From: Polyangium jinanense | Lineage (GTDB): Bacteria; Myxococcota; Polyangia; Polyangiales; Polyangiaceae | Assembly: GCF_028435365.1 (NCBI RefSeq) | Contig: NZ_JAGTJJ010000017.1 | Location: 62,001 to 126,000, forward strand | DNA length: 64,000 bases | Reading direction: 5' to 3' | Shown here: in pieces, positions 41,656-50,063 of the stretch | Layout of the letters: every line of letters starts with the position of its first letter | How positions within the stretch are numbered: position 1 is the first letter of the stretch | The notes under the pieces: model-generated | Databases searched by the model: none | The model's input: the letters and a program-made list of their open reading frames with translations, nothing else | Told to the model about the DNA's origin: nothing | Translations under genes and position numbers: made by a program

Positions 41656-42329
41656 TCGACTTCGCCGCCGGGGTAGACGAACGAATCGCTGGGCGAATAA
41701 AAACAGGCGCCCGGCACGACCTGGAGCGGCGAGGCGGGGCGCAGCGCATACACGGGGTGATCGGGGGCGAGCATCTCGATCGAGAGCACCTCGAACGGGG
41801 TCACGAGATCGCCGATGTACGGATATCGGCCGCCCAGGATGCGGTGACCGAGCCGCGTCAAATAAAAGAGATGGCCACGGGCGACCACGCCGATCTCCTT
41901 GCCCACGCGGGCGCGGGAGCGGATCACGGGGACGCCGTCGACGGTTGTCGTGGCCGTGAGGATGTCGTTCTCGATCTCGAGCGTGGTCTCGCCGGACGAG
42001 GCCGGGACGCCGCGCTCGCGGGCGTAGGCGCGGACGCGCTCGGACGAGTTCAGGTAATGCGTGAAGAACCGGCCGGGGGTCACGCCGTCGGGCGCGACGT
42101 GGCCGTCGAGATCGAGGCCGAGGTACGTGAGCGAATACGCGCCGAACCCCGTCGTTTGCTCGGGCGTATCGACCACGTATTGGTTCATGTAGATGGCATT
42201 GTTCTTCGCCGGGCGGAGCGTGGCCGGCAAGAGGCGCGCACAAGCCTTCGGATCGGCGGGGATGAAGCTCGTGTAGAGCATGCGACTGTGGATGACGAGC
42301 TGCGGCGAGACGAGCGGGCCTTCGGACAT
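41634..42329 (-). CDS. acetoacetate-decarboxylase-family protein
   Basis: The 231-residue protein starts at ATG 42329, after GGAGG about 5 bases upstream. The pattern matches the acetoacetate decarboxylase superfamily: an N-terminal PQLVIHSRMLYTSF, ACARLLPATLRPAKNNAIYM (which normally carries pocket residues), and GRYPYIGDLVTPFEVLSIEM. Family members include true decarboxylases using a Lys Schiff base and aldolase-dehydratases acting on polyketides and furans. The candidate Lys (GKEIG, near 150) cannot be confirmed by eye. The gene converges on the rppA unit, so any role in that pathway would need independent transcription. Confidence 0.7.
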   Translation of the reverse strand: MSEGPLVSPQLVIHSRMLYTSFIPADPKACARLLPATLRPAKNNAIYMNQYVVDTPEQTTGFGAYSLTYLGLDLDGHVAPDGVTPGRFFTHYLNSSERVRAYARERGVPASSGETTLEIENDILTATTTVDGVPVIRSRARVGKEIGVVARGHLFYLTRLGHRILGGRYPYIGDLVTPFEVLSIEMLAPDHPVYALRPASPLQVVPGACFYSPSDSFVYPGGEVDLGPAGH

Positions 42330-42475
42330 CCATGCCTCCAGGAACGAGATCAAGAGGAGCGTACACGGGACGCGCGCTCTCACAAGACGGCGCGGAGGGC
42401 GGAAATTTGCCCAGACGGCACGCGTCAATACGCTCTCGCGCTTCACCTGTTCAGGGCGGTAGACTGACGCATCGC

Positions 42476-43762
42476 GTGCGAAACGATCTCGAAAAGGCCT
42501 GCGCCTCCTGCGAGCTCCGCCTCCCGGCGACGGATTCGGTTTGCCCCCGTTGCCGCGCCGCGACCATGCCCGTCGCGGACGCGCTCCGGAGCTTGCGTGG
42601 TCGCGTCGGAAAGGACACGTGGCTCGACGTCCCGCGCACGCTCGCGCTCTACGTGCCCGCGGCCCTCGGCCTCGTCGCCGCGGTGGTCGTCGACGCGCTT
42701 TTCTTGTGGGAAGAGGTGATCGGCGCGCCGTCCTTTCAGAAAAACGCCCTCGGGGTCGGGCTGATGATGCTCGCGGGCCTCTGCTTCTTCGGCATCTGGT
42801 GCCTGGTCCTCGCCTTGCCGTGGGGCCTGTGGGCAGGGCTCGTCACCCTCACGTTCGCCGTCTACCGACACATTCGCGGAATCCCCGCGCCCCCGCCCCG
42901 CCTTTTGCCGCTGCCCCTGCCCGCGCCCCTTCGCCCGAGCCTCCTGCGTCGGGCCACCGAGCGCCTCGACGACCTCTCCAAGAAGCTCGACGCGTGGCAT
43001 GACGGAAAACAGAAGCCGAGCCAGCGCATCCCGCTGCTCGTGCTCCTGGCCGCGATGGTGCTCGCCGAGGTTTTCGCGAAAGAACCCGCAATCGAGCTCA
43101 CGAGCTTGAAGGCATTCGCGAACTCCGTCGGCCCCCTGCTCATCATGATGATCCCGATCGCCGTCGTGGCGACGATCACCTCGATCTTCCCGCTTTATGC
43201 CGCGAACCGCACCACCAAGCGGCTCGTCGCGGCCCTCCGGCGGATCGATGAACGAAAAAGCGCGCGTCTCGAGGACGAACCCTCGGTCGAGCCCCTCCGC
43301 GCCGGGCGCGCCTCGGCGCGTGGTCGTGTGTCGCAAGGCCAGAAGCCAGCGCTCGTCGCCCCGCTCTCGGGCAAACCCTGCCTCGCATTCCGGCTCGTGG
43401 GCCACATCGACGATATCGCCCTCGACGACGGCGACGCCGTTCCCATGACCGTCGTAAACGGCGCCGAATCCGTGGAGATCCGCGGCGAACGTTTTGCCAT
43501 TGCGCTCGGGAAGCCCGAGGAGAAGGCCGGGTCCCTCGATACCGAGGCCGCCGCGCGCGTCGCGGCATTTCTCACCGCGCGCGGAATCCAGGCCGAGCCA
43601 CGATTCGTGGAACTCGGCGAAACCTGCCTTCGAGAAGGCGACGACATCGAGGCCTGGGGGATGGCCGGGCAAGAACGGACAGCAGGCGAAGGCTATCGGG
43701 ACGTGGTCCTCGGCCGCGTGCTCGACGACGGGGACGGTTTGCCCGTCCTGATCACGCGATAG
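42476..43762 (+). CDS. zinc-ribbon membrane protein
   Basis: The 428-residue protein starts at GTG 42476. Residues 8-26 hold a Cys4 zinc-ribbon (CASCELRLPATDSVCPRC). Two to three hydrophobic segments follow (about 48-75 and 88-125, LMMLAGLCFFGIWCLVLALP), a cytoplasmic Pro-rich linker, two more helices near 180-245, then a soluble C-terminal domain of about 170 residues with strands such as LVAPLSGKPCLAFRLVG. Those strands recall the GIDE/E3-ligase-associated domain of mitochondrial and bacterial membrane proteins. Function is unknown. The stop overlaps the end of the convergent epimerase gene by 11 bases. Confidence 0.7.
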   Translation: MRNDLEKACASCELRLPATDSVCPRCRAATMPVADALRSLRGRVGKDTWLDVPRTLALYVPAALGLVAAVVVDALFLWEEVIGAPSFQKNALGVGLMMLAGLCFFGIWCLVLALPWGLWAGLVTLTFAVYRHIRGIPAPPPRLLPLPLPAPLRPSLLRRATERLDDLSKKLDAWHDGKQKPSQRIPLLVLLAAMVLAEVFAKEPAIELTSLKAFANSVGPLLIMMIPIAVVATITSIFPLYAANRTTKRLVAALRRIDERKSARLEDEPSVEPLRAGRASARGRVSQGQKPALVAPLSGKPCLAFRLVGHIDDIALDDGDAVPMTVVNGAESVEIRGERFAIALGKPEEKAGSLDTEAAARVAAFLTARGIQAEPRFVELGETCLREGDDIEAWGMAGQERTAGEGYRDVVLGRVLDDGDGLPVLITR

Positions 43763-44882
43763 CCGTCACGCCGAGCCCCGGCGCCGCCGGCAGATCGTAG
43801 CGCGGGCCGTCCGCTTCGTATCCGCCCCGGTAGGGATCCCCGGCGAGCAGCCACGCCGTATCCAGATCGACGAAATCGACGCCCCCGAGCGCCGCCGCAA
43901 CGTGCGCGCCGGCCGTCATGCCGAGCCGCGTCTCCACCATGCCGCCGATCATGATCGGCATCCCCGCCTCTTTCGCCGCCCGCCCGATCGCGAGCGCCCC
44001 GAGCGGCCCACCCGATTTCACGAGCTTCAAATTCACCCCGTCCGCGGCCCGCGCCGCCCGCACCCGCCCGAGGTCGGCGAGCGTCTTCACCGACTCGTCC
44101 GCGATCACCGGCGGCGCGAGTGCGGCGGCGACCTCGGCCATGCCTTCGAGGTCGTCCGCGGCGCAAGGCTGCTCCCAGCATTCCACGACGAGCCCTTTCG
44201 CCTCGACGGCGCGCCCCATCGCAATGGCCTGCGTCGCGGAAAACCCCGCGTTCGCGTCGATCCGAAACCGCGCGTCGGGCACGGCGTTCCGGATCGCGAA
44301 CAGCGCCGCGAGGTCCTGATCCATGTCCTTGCCGACCTTCACCTTGAAATGGCGAAAACCTTGCGCGGCCCAGCCCTGCGCGAGCTCGGCCATGCGCGCG
44401 GGCTCCGCGATCGGGATCGTGATGTCCGTCGTGAGCGTGCGCGTCGCCTCGCCCCGCGCTCCGCCGAGCAGGCGCCGGAGCGGCATCCCGAGAAGCCGCG
44501 CCCACGCGTCGAGGATCGCCGTCTCCAGCGCCGCCCGCGCCACCGGCTTGCTGGAAAGCACGCCGTCGAGCGCCGCCCCGAGCTCCACGAGCCCCGCGAG
44601 CAGCACCCCGTGCGCCTCGTCCACCGGCGGGAGCACAATCGTCTGCCCGGACAAACGCTCTGCGGCCGCCCCGAGCGCCGCGAGCACGTCCGGCTGATCC
44701 TCGACCGTCACCGGCCAGAGCGCCGCGCCCTCGCCAAGCCCCTCGGCCCGCGCGCCGCCTGCCGCGAGCGTGACCCGCACCTCCGCCGAGCGCGTCACGG
44801 TCACGCGGCCCGTCGCGATGACGAACGGATCGTGGAGCGGGACCGACAAAGGGCGAACCGAGATGGCCTCGACGTAAAACAT
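43752..44882 (-). CDS. dipeptide epimerase (L-Ala-D/L-Glu epimerase type)
   Basis: About 376 residues from ATG 44882; GTG 44909, overlapping the kinase stop as GTGA, would add 9. This is a muconate-cycloisomerase-like member of the enolase superfamily. The N-terminal lid begins ISVRPLSVPLHDPFVIATG. The barrel has catalytic Lys pair HFKVKVGKD, metal ligands Asp (RIDANAG), Glu (ECWEQP) and Asp (IADES), and the acid/base Lys (NLKLVKSGG). Such proteins epimerise L-Ala-L-Glu or related dipeptides from murein. Placement behind an OmpR/EnvZ-type pair suggests envelope-controlled murein recycling. Other dipeptides cannot be excluded. Confidence 0.88.
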   Translation of the reverse strand: MFYVEAISVRPLSVPLHDPFVIATGRVTVTRSAEVRVTLAAGGARAEGLGEGAALWPVTVEDQPDVLAALGAAAERLSGQTIVLPPVDEAHGVLLAGLVELGAALDGVLSSKPVARAALETAILDAWARLLGMPLRRLLGGARGEATRTLTTDITIPIAEPARMAELAQGWAAQGFRHFKVKVGKDMDQDLAALFAIRNAVPDARFRIDANAGFSATQAIAMGRAVEAKGLVVECWEQPCAADDLEGMAEVAAALAPPVIADESVKTLADLGRVRAARAADGVNLKLVKSGGPLGALAIGRAAKEAGMPIMIGGMVETRLGMTAGAHVAAALGGVDFVDLDTAWLLAGDPYRGGYEADGPRYDLPAAPGLGVTAIA

Positions 44883-44905
44883 CGGCGCCACGCTTAGCAC
44901 ACCCG

Positions 44906-46192
44906 TCACGCCGTTTGGCGCGAGGCGACGGGCAACTCGAGCCCGATCCGCGCGCCGCCTTCCTCCCGGTTCGCCGCCCGCGCGCGGCCACCGTGCGCCT
45001 CGGCGATCCGCGAGACCAAGGAGAGCCCGAGCCCGAGCGAGCCCTGCTCCCGCGCCTTCTCGTCCGGACGCCGGTAAAACGGCTCGAAGATCCGCCTCTC
45101 TTCGCCCGGCTCGAGGCCGCGGCCCGCGTCCTCGACCTCGAAGACGACCGCATCGGCAAGGGCCGTGATCCGCAGCGCGACCACGCCGCCGCCGTGCTTC
45201 TTCGCATTGTCGAGCAGGTTCGCGAGCGCGCGCGCGAAGAGCGTGGGTTCGGCGAGGACGGGTTCCGGTTTGCCCTCGACGACGAGCGCCTCCGCGCCGA
45301 CGCCCGCGCGATCGAGCGCGCGCAGGCCCGTCTCCACCGGATCGAGCTGCTCCTTCGCGAGCGCCGTGAAATCGAGCCGGCTCTGCGCGAGCAGATCCCC
45401 GACGAGCGCGTCGATCTCGAAGACCTCGCGATCGAGCTCGTCGAGGTTCTTCTGCGCGTTCACCCCGTCCCGCGTGAGCTCCGTGAGCAGGCGGATGCGC
45501 GCGAGCGGCGTGCGCAGCTCGTGCGAGACCGCCGCGAGCAGCTCCCGCTGATCACTCATCTGCCGCTCGATCCGCGCGGCCATCTCGTTCATCGCCATCG
45601 AGAGCACGACCGCCTCGCCGTGGACGTGCCGCCCCATCCGCGCCCGTGCGCCGTAGTTGCCGCGGCCGATCTCGCCCGCGACGCGCGCGAGCTCCTCGAG
45701 CGGGCGCGAGAGCCTGCGCGCCACCGTCCCCGAGAGCGCCCACAGGATCATGCCCGCCGCCACGAGCGGCGCGAACCAGCGCAAAAGGCCTCCCGTGCGC
45801 GTACGCTCGGCGCAGATCGAGACGACCCCGAGCCTGTGTCCCTCGCGCACCGCAGGCGCGTCGAGCGTCCACGCCCTCCGCCCGCAGCCGTGGCCGAACG
45901 CCTGGAACGCGGCGCCGTTCGGGTCTCGCAACGTCACGCTCACGTCGAGGTCGTCCGCGATCGCGCGGGCGAGTGACTCGCGTGCGCGATCGTCGTGCCA
46001 CACCTCGCCGAAGCGCGCGCCGAGGAAGGCGCGCGCGCGGCCCATCTCGCGCGCCCAGGCTGGGCCGCCCGGGGCCGAGACGAGCAGCATCACGATCGAG
46101 AACGCCACGCCCGAGAGGAGGATGGCCACGCCGAACCACAGGAAGAGGCGGCGCTGCAGCCGGTCGCGCACGTAACACGACAGTCGATTCAC
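44906..46192 (-). CDS. sensor histidine kinase (CpxA-like)
   Basis: The 428-residue protein starts at GTG 46192, overlapping the regulator stop (GTGA). Helix one is at about 17-40 and helix two at about 138-158, enclosing a roughly 100-residue periplasmic sensor with Cys103/Cys128, possibly a disulfide. HAMP follows (LSRPLEELARVAGEIGRG), then HisKA with His224 in AVSHELRTPLARI, and HATPase with N box LLDNAKKHGGG, G1 EVEDAGRGLEPGEE and G2 GSLGLGLSLVSRIAEAHGG. It autophosphorylates and passes phosphate to the regulator encoded upstream. The layout and size resemble CpxA, an envelope-stress kinase, but the signal is unknown. Confidence 0.92.
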   Translation of the reverse strand: MNRLSCYVRDRLQRRLFLWFGVAILLSGVAFSIVMLLVSAPGGPAWAREMGRARAFLGARFGEVWHDDRARESLARAIADDLDVSVTLRDPNGAAFQAFGHGCGRRAWTLDAPAVREGHRLGVVSICAERTRTGGLLRWFAPLVAAGMILWALSGTVARRLSRPLEELARVAGEIGRGNYGARARMGRHVHGEAVVLSMAMNEMAARIERQMSDQRELLAAVSHELRTPLARIRLLTELTRDGVNAQKNLDELDREVFEIDALVGDLLAQSRLDFTALAKEQLDPVETGLRALDRAGVGAEALVVEGKPEPVLAEPTLFARALANLLDNAKKHGGGVVALRITALADAVVFEVEDAGRGLEPGEERRIFEPFYRRPDEKAREQGSLGLGLSLVSRIAEAHGGRARAANREEGGARIGLELPVASRQTA

Positions 46193-46875
46193 GACTTTTC
46201 TTTCGCGAGAACGTACCCCACGCCGCGCACCGTCTTGATGAGCCGCGGCGAGCGCGGGTCGTCGCCGAGCTTCTGCCGCAGGTGCGAGATGTGCACGTCG
46301 ACCGTTCGTTCTCCAACGATCACGTCCCCACGCCCTGCCTCCGAGAGCATCGCGTCCCGAGCGACCACGCGTCCCGGGCGCCTCGCGAGCGCGCAGAGCA
46401 GATCGAACTCCAGGCCCGTGAGCTCCACGAGCTCTCCCGCGCGCGTGACCACGCGGCCGGGGACGTCGATCACGATGTCGCCCGCGACGATCCGCTCTCC
46501 GGCGACCTCGGGCCGGGCCCTGCGCAGGACGGCCTTGATCCGTGCGAGCAGCTCGCGCGGGCTGAAGGGCTTGGCGATGTAGTCGTCGGCGCCGATCTCC
46601 AGGCCGACGACACGATCCGTCTCGTCGCCGCGCGCCGTGAGCATGAGGACCGGGATCGTATTTTTCTGTCGGATCCGGCGGCAGACCTCGATCCCATCCA
46701 TCCCGGGCATCATCACGTCGAGCAGCACGACGTCGAAGATGCCGGTCTCCAGCGCGGCGAGCCCGCGGGGTCCGTCCGGGGCTCCGGTCACGTGAAACCC
46801 GTTCTGCTCGAGGTAACTCGACAGGAGGTCGAAGAGTCGGACGTCGTCGTCGATGAGGAGCACGCGGAGCGCCAT
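46189..46875 (-). CDS. OmpR-family response regulator (CpxR-like)
   Basis: The protein has 228 residues, ATG 46875. The receiver (1-118) has acidic DDD at 9-11, phospho-acceptor Asp53 (VVLLDVMMPGMDG), Thr near 81 and Lys near 103 (YIAKPFS). The winged-helix DNA-binding domain runs about 130-226 with the hallmark ERTVDVHISHLRQKLGDD and LIKTVRGVGYVL. It is the first gene of a tight operon: regulator, kinase (4-base overlap) and dipeptide epimerase. It probably autoregulates from the 400-base upstream gap. Its binding site cannot be read by eye. Confidence 0.95.
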   Translation of the reverse strand: MALRVLLIDDDVRLFDLLSSYLEQNGFHVTGAPDGPRGLAALETGIFDVVLLDVMMPGMDGIEVCRRIRQKNTIPVLMLTARGDETDRVVGLEIGADDYIAKPFSPRELLARIKAVLRRARPEVAGERIVAGDIVIDVPGRVVTRAGELVELTGLEFDLLCALARRPGRVVARDAMLSEAGRGDVIVGERTVDVHISHLRQKLGDDPRSPRLIKTVRGVGYVLAKEKS

Positions 46876-47276
46876 GGCGTTGGCAGAGTACCAGGGCCAC
46901 GGAAGCGGCCGTCACCCGAGCTTGCGCGCGCCTCGTGAAGCGCCTGCGCGGCCTTCCGTGAAGAAATGCAAAAGGGGTCGCGCGGCGAGAACGAAACCCA
47001 CCATGATGCCCGCACGAAAACGCTTTCCGGAAGGAAAAAACGTACGGAACGGGCCGGCGCCACATTCCTGCTCCCTGGTCATGGAAGAGGGCGCTGGAAA
47101 ACGAAAGTCCTTGCTCTTCCGGGAGGTCGGCTGGTAAGTAGAAGAGTCATCGCGGAACTCCGAATTGGGCTCCGCAGGTATTCGGATTCACAGCTCGCCG
47201 CGCTGTTGCTCGGGGAACGTGTATCCGACGTTTCTGGTCTCATGACGCGCGAGAGAATGCGCGTAGGAGTCGTCTC
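46876..47276. other. divergent promoter region
   Basis: This 401-base gap lies between the divergent regulator (46875, minus) and the Cys/Pro-rich lipoprotein (47277, plus). The segment 47120-47240 is less GC-rich (CGAATTGGGC, GTATTCGGATTC) and probably contains the plus-strand promoter. AGGAG about 7 bases before 47277 is the RBS. No coding or RNA gene was recognised. Confidence 0.55.
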
Positions 47277-47852
47277 ATGAATACGCTTCGTTCGATCACC
47301 GGGCTCTTTGCGATGGCTTCTCTCTTCGCGTTCGCCGCTGGGTGTAGCGTCAGCGAGAAAGAGGAGCTGATCGGGCAGAGCAAGCAGTCGCTTGCCGAGC
47401 CGCCTTGCGAGTGCCCGACGGTCGTCGCCAGCTCGTCGAACATCGTGGCGCCGCCTTGCGAGTGCGAGCCTCCGCCGGAGGAGCCGCCCGTCGAGGAGCC
47501 GCCCGTCGAGGAGCCGCCGAGCTCGTGCCCGCCTGGCGAGCACGAGGAGTGCAGCGTGATGGCGCCGGGCGGCGTTCAGTCGATCATCGCCCCGCCGGAG
47601 TGCGTCTGCGTTCCGGACGACGAGCCCCCCTGCCCGCCTGGCGAGCATGAGGAGTGCAGCGTGATGGCGCCGGGCGGCGTTCAGTCGATCATCGCCCCGC
47701 CGGAGTGCGTCTGCGTTCCGGACGACGAGCCCCCCTGCCCGCCGCACGCCGTCCCGGTCACCACCTGCGGCGGCATCATCGCGCCGACGGGTGCTTCCCA
47801 GATCTGGGGCGGTGGCAGCGGCTGCAGCACGCAGTGCGTCCTCCCCTACTGA
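47277..47852 (+). CDS. Cys/Pro-rich lipoprotein with duplicated 35-residue unit
   Basis: The 191-residue protein has a lipobox with Cys23 (ASLFAFAAGCSVS). After a short polar part come Cys/Pro/Glu-rich repeats. A first divergent part (PPCECEPPPEEPPVEEPP) is followed by two identical 35-residue units (CPPGEHEECSVMAPGGVQ, then SIIAPPECVCVPDDEPP). The end is Gly/Cys-rich (GGGSGCSTQCVLPY). Paired Cys suggest a disulfide-cross-linked surface protein. No family is recognised. A strong intrinsic terminator follows 32 bases after the stop, so it is a monocistronic gene, presumably well expressed. Confidence 0.78.
   Translation: MNTLRSITGLFAMASLFAFAAGCSVSEKEELIGQSKQSLAEPPCECPTVVASSSNIVAPPCECEPPPEEPPVEEPPVEEPPSSCPPGEHEECSVMAPGGVQSIIAPPECVCVPDDEPPCPPGEHEECSVMAPGGVQSIIAPPECVCVPDDEPPCPPHAVPVTTCGGIIAPTGASQIWGGGSGCSTQCVLPY
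47526..47735 (+). repeat. 105-bp tandem duplication inside the lipoprotein gene
   Basis: Units 47526-47630 and 47631-47735 are the same except for one silent change (His codon CAC versus CAT). Each is 35 codons, so the frame is kept. Near-identity means a recent duplication or active homogenisation, and the copy number could vary. Confidence 0.92.
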
Positions 47853-47883
47853 TGGTCTGACACTCGGCGAGTACACCCCGCCG

Positions 47884-47918
47884 AACGCCCCGGGAAACCC
47901 CGGGGCGTTTTGCGTTTG
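47884..47918 (+). terminator. intrinsic terminator after Cys/Pro-rich lipoprotein
   Basis: AACGCCCCGGG (47884-47894) and CCCGGGGCGTT (47899-47909) form an 11-bp stem with loop AAAC, followed by TTTGCGTTT. This is a good Rho-independent structure. Confidence 0.85.
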
Positions 47919-47988
47919 TCCACCCCACAACGCAATTTCGTCGGACCTGGAGCATGTATCCTTCCAAACAAGTGCTAGGCTTCGCCCG

Positions 47989-48504
47989 ATGTCGGACGTC
48001 GCTTCGGGTCAGCCGTCGGGGACCGAAGTCGCGCTCGATCGGCTCGATTGGCCCGTGCGGGGCCTCTCGGCCCGGGCGCGTCGGGTGGTCTTCGCCTACG
48101 CGGAGGCCATGTACGCAGACGAGGACGAAAAGGGCGCAATCGTGCCGGCGAACCCGGCCATTTGCGAGCGCGCCACGGCGTGGCTCGACCACTCCGTGGG
48201 CCGCGCGAGCAGCGATCTGCGCCGCGGCTTCGCGGTCCTCACGTGGCTGCTCGAGCTCATGCCTCTCTTCGTGATCGGCGCATTCTCCCGCATGAGCCGC
48301 CTGCCCATCGCGCGGCGGGTCAGCTACCTGGAGGCGCTCGAGCAGAGCCGGTTCGGGTTCTTCGCGCTGCTGCTCGTGGCCTTCAAGGTGCCAACGAGCG
48401 TGGCCGTGTTCGAGGAGGGCGAGGAGCTCGTGTCGACAGGTTTCGATCGGCCGAGCACGACGGCACGAAGGCGGCTCCCGGTCGCGCCGGAGCGGGCGCC
48501 ATGA
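47989..48504 (+). CDS. small partner protein of GMC oxidoreductase
   Basis: The 171-residue protein starts at ATG 47989 and overlaps the next start (ATGA). The helical pattern RGLSARARRVVFAYAEAM and ELMPLFVIGAFSRMSRLPIA, with SRFGFFALLLVAFKV, matches the N-terminal region of some actinobacterial GMC oxidoreductases and, more loosely, the gluconate-dehydrogenase gamma subunit. Here it is a separate protein. It probably forms a complex with the flavoprotein downstream. One hydrophobic segment may sit at the membrane. Substrate is unknown. Confidence 0.68.
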   Translation: MSDVASGQPSGTEVALDRLDWPVRGLSARARRVVFAYAEAMYADEDEKGAIVPANPAICERATAWLDHSVGRASSDLRRGFAVLTWLLELMPLFVIGAFSRMSRLPIARRVSYLEALEQSRFGFFALLLVAFKVPTSVAVFEEGEELVSTGFDRPSTTARRRLPVAPERAP

Positions 48505-50063
48505 GCGACGTTCCATCGGGCGAGTCCGTCGTCCACGGGCGGGATTTGTCGGGGCCGTTCGAAGCGTCGTGCGACGTGGTCGTGGTCGGGTCCGGGGCGG
48601 GCGGCTCGGTGGTCGCGACGCTGCTTGCCGAGGCAGGCCTGCAGGTGATCGTGCTCGAAGAGGGGCCGTATTACCGGCCCGAGGAGTACCAGCGGTTCCG
48701 GCCGAGCGAGGCGCTGCGCCGGCTGTTTCGTGAGTCGGGAATGGCGACGGCGTTCGGGATCGGGCAGACGCCGATCATCGCGATCACGATGGGGCGGGCC
48801 GTGGGCGGCTCGTCGCTGCTGACGGGCGGCGTTTGCTTCCGGATCCCGAGCGACGTGCACCATCACTGGGTCACCGATCTCGGGCTCGACGCGCTCTCCG
48901 AGCGCGCGCTCGAGCCGGCGTACGAGGACGTCGAGCGCAGGCTCTCCGTGCGCGAGGTGCCGGCTGCGTTGCGCTCGCGCTCCACGATGAAGTTCGTCGA
49001 GGGCGCGGAGAAGCTCGGGATCACCATGAAGCCCATGCGCCGCAACGCCGAGGCATGCGAGGGCAACGCGCGGTGCAACTTTACATGTCCGGCAGGCGCG
49101 AAACGCTCGGTGGACGTGTCGTATCTGCCGAGCGCGCTCGCGCACGGAGCGCGCATCGTATCGGACGCGCTCGTGACGCGGGTGCGCGTCGAGGACGGGC
49201 GCGCCGCGGGCGTCGAAGGGTGGCTGCTCGGCGGCGAGGGCGGGCGGCCGTCGTTCCGGTTCGTCGTGCGCGCGCCGGTCGTCGTGGCCGCCTGCGGGAC
49301 GCTGCATACGCCGCTCTTGCTCGGGGCGAGCGGCGTGGGGCGGGCAAGCGAGAAGCTCGGACGGCGGGTGACGTTGCATCCGGGCGTGCGCTGCGTGGCG
49401 ATGTTCGACGAGGAAATCGGCGGCTGGGACGGCGCGATGCAGAGCGTGTACTCGGACGATTTCGCGTCCGAGGGGATCAAGCTCGTCGGCGTGTACAGCA
49501 GCGTGAACGTGCTCGCGGCGAGCATGCCGGGCGTGGGCCCGCGGCTCCGGCGCATGGCGCGCGAGGTCCAGAGGATCGCGGTGTTCGGCGCGATGGTGCA
49601 CGACGAGGGCGGCGGCACGGTGCGGTCGGGGCCAGGGCGCGAGCCCATCCTGACGTACGAGATGGCGCCGCGGGACCTCGCGCGGCTGCGGCGGGGGATC
49701 ACGATCGTGTCGGAGATGGCGCTCGCGGCCGGCGCGCGTGAGGTCTACACATCGGTGACGGGCGCGGATCCAGTACGCACGATGGACGACGCGCTCGCGC
49801 TCGAACGGTTGAACTACGACGCGCGACGCCTCGAATGCATGGCGTTCCACCCGCTCGGGAGCGCGCGCGCCGCGAACGATCCCCGGCGCGGGGTCGTCGA
49901 TCCGGACGGCCAGACGTACGAGCTGCCGGGGCTCTTCGTGGCCGACGGCTCGATCTTGCCGACGAGCATCGGTGTGAACTCGCAGGTGCCGATCATGGCC
50001 ATGGCGACGCGCATCGCCTGGCGCATCGCCGAGAGGTTCCGGCGGATCGCGCGCCCTTCCTGA
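48501..50063 (+). CDS. GMC-family FAD oxidoreductase
   Basis: The protein has 520 residues, ATG 48501. The dinucleotide fold opens with VVVGSGAGGSVVATLLAEAG (FAD). Next come GRAVGGSSLLTGGVCFR, the GMC signature VVAACGTLHTPLLLGASGVG and the C-terminal block FHPLGSARAANDP (catalytic His), then GVNSQVPIMAMATRIA (catalytic Asn). GMC enzymes oxidise alcohols, sterols or glucose, passing electrons to oxygen or a carrier. The Cys-rich segment ACEGNARCNFTCPAG resembles a metal-site loop seen in the long-chain-alcohol/cholesterol oxidase branch. The small partner is encoded upstream and an epoxide hydrolase follows on the other strand. Confidence 0.9.
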   Translation: MSDVPSGESVVHGRDLSGPFEASCDVVVVGSGAGGSVVATLLAEAGLQVIVLEEGPYYRPEEYQRFRPSEALRRLFRESGMATAFGIGQTPIIAITMGRAVGGSSLLTGGVCFRIPSDVHHHWVTDLGLDALSERALEPAYEDVERRLSVREVPAALRSRSTMKFVEGAEKLGITMKPMRRNAEACEGNARCNFTCPAGAKRSVDVSYLPSALAHGARIVSDALVTRVRVEDGRAAGVEGWLLGGEGGRPSFRFVVRAPVVVAACGTLHTPLLLGASGVGRASEKLGRRVTLHPGVRCVAMFDEEIGGWDGAMQSVYSDDFASEGIKLVGVYSSVNVLAASMPGVGPRLRRMAREVQRIAVFGAMVHDEGGGTVRSGPGREPILTYEMAPRDLARLRRGITIVSEMALAAGAREVYTSVTGADPVRTMDDALALERLNYDARRLECMAFHPLGSARAANDPRRGVVDPDGQTYELPGLFVADGSILPTSIGVNSQVPIMAMATRIAWRIAERFRRIARPS

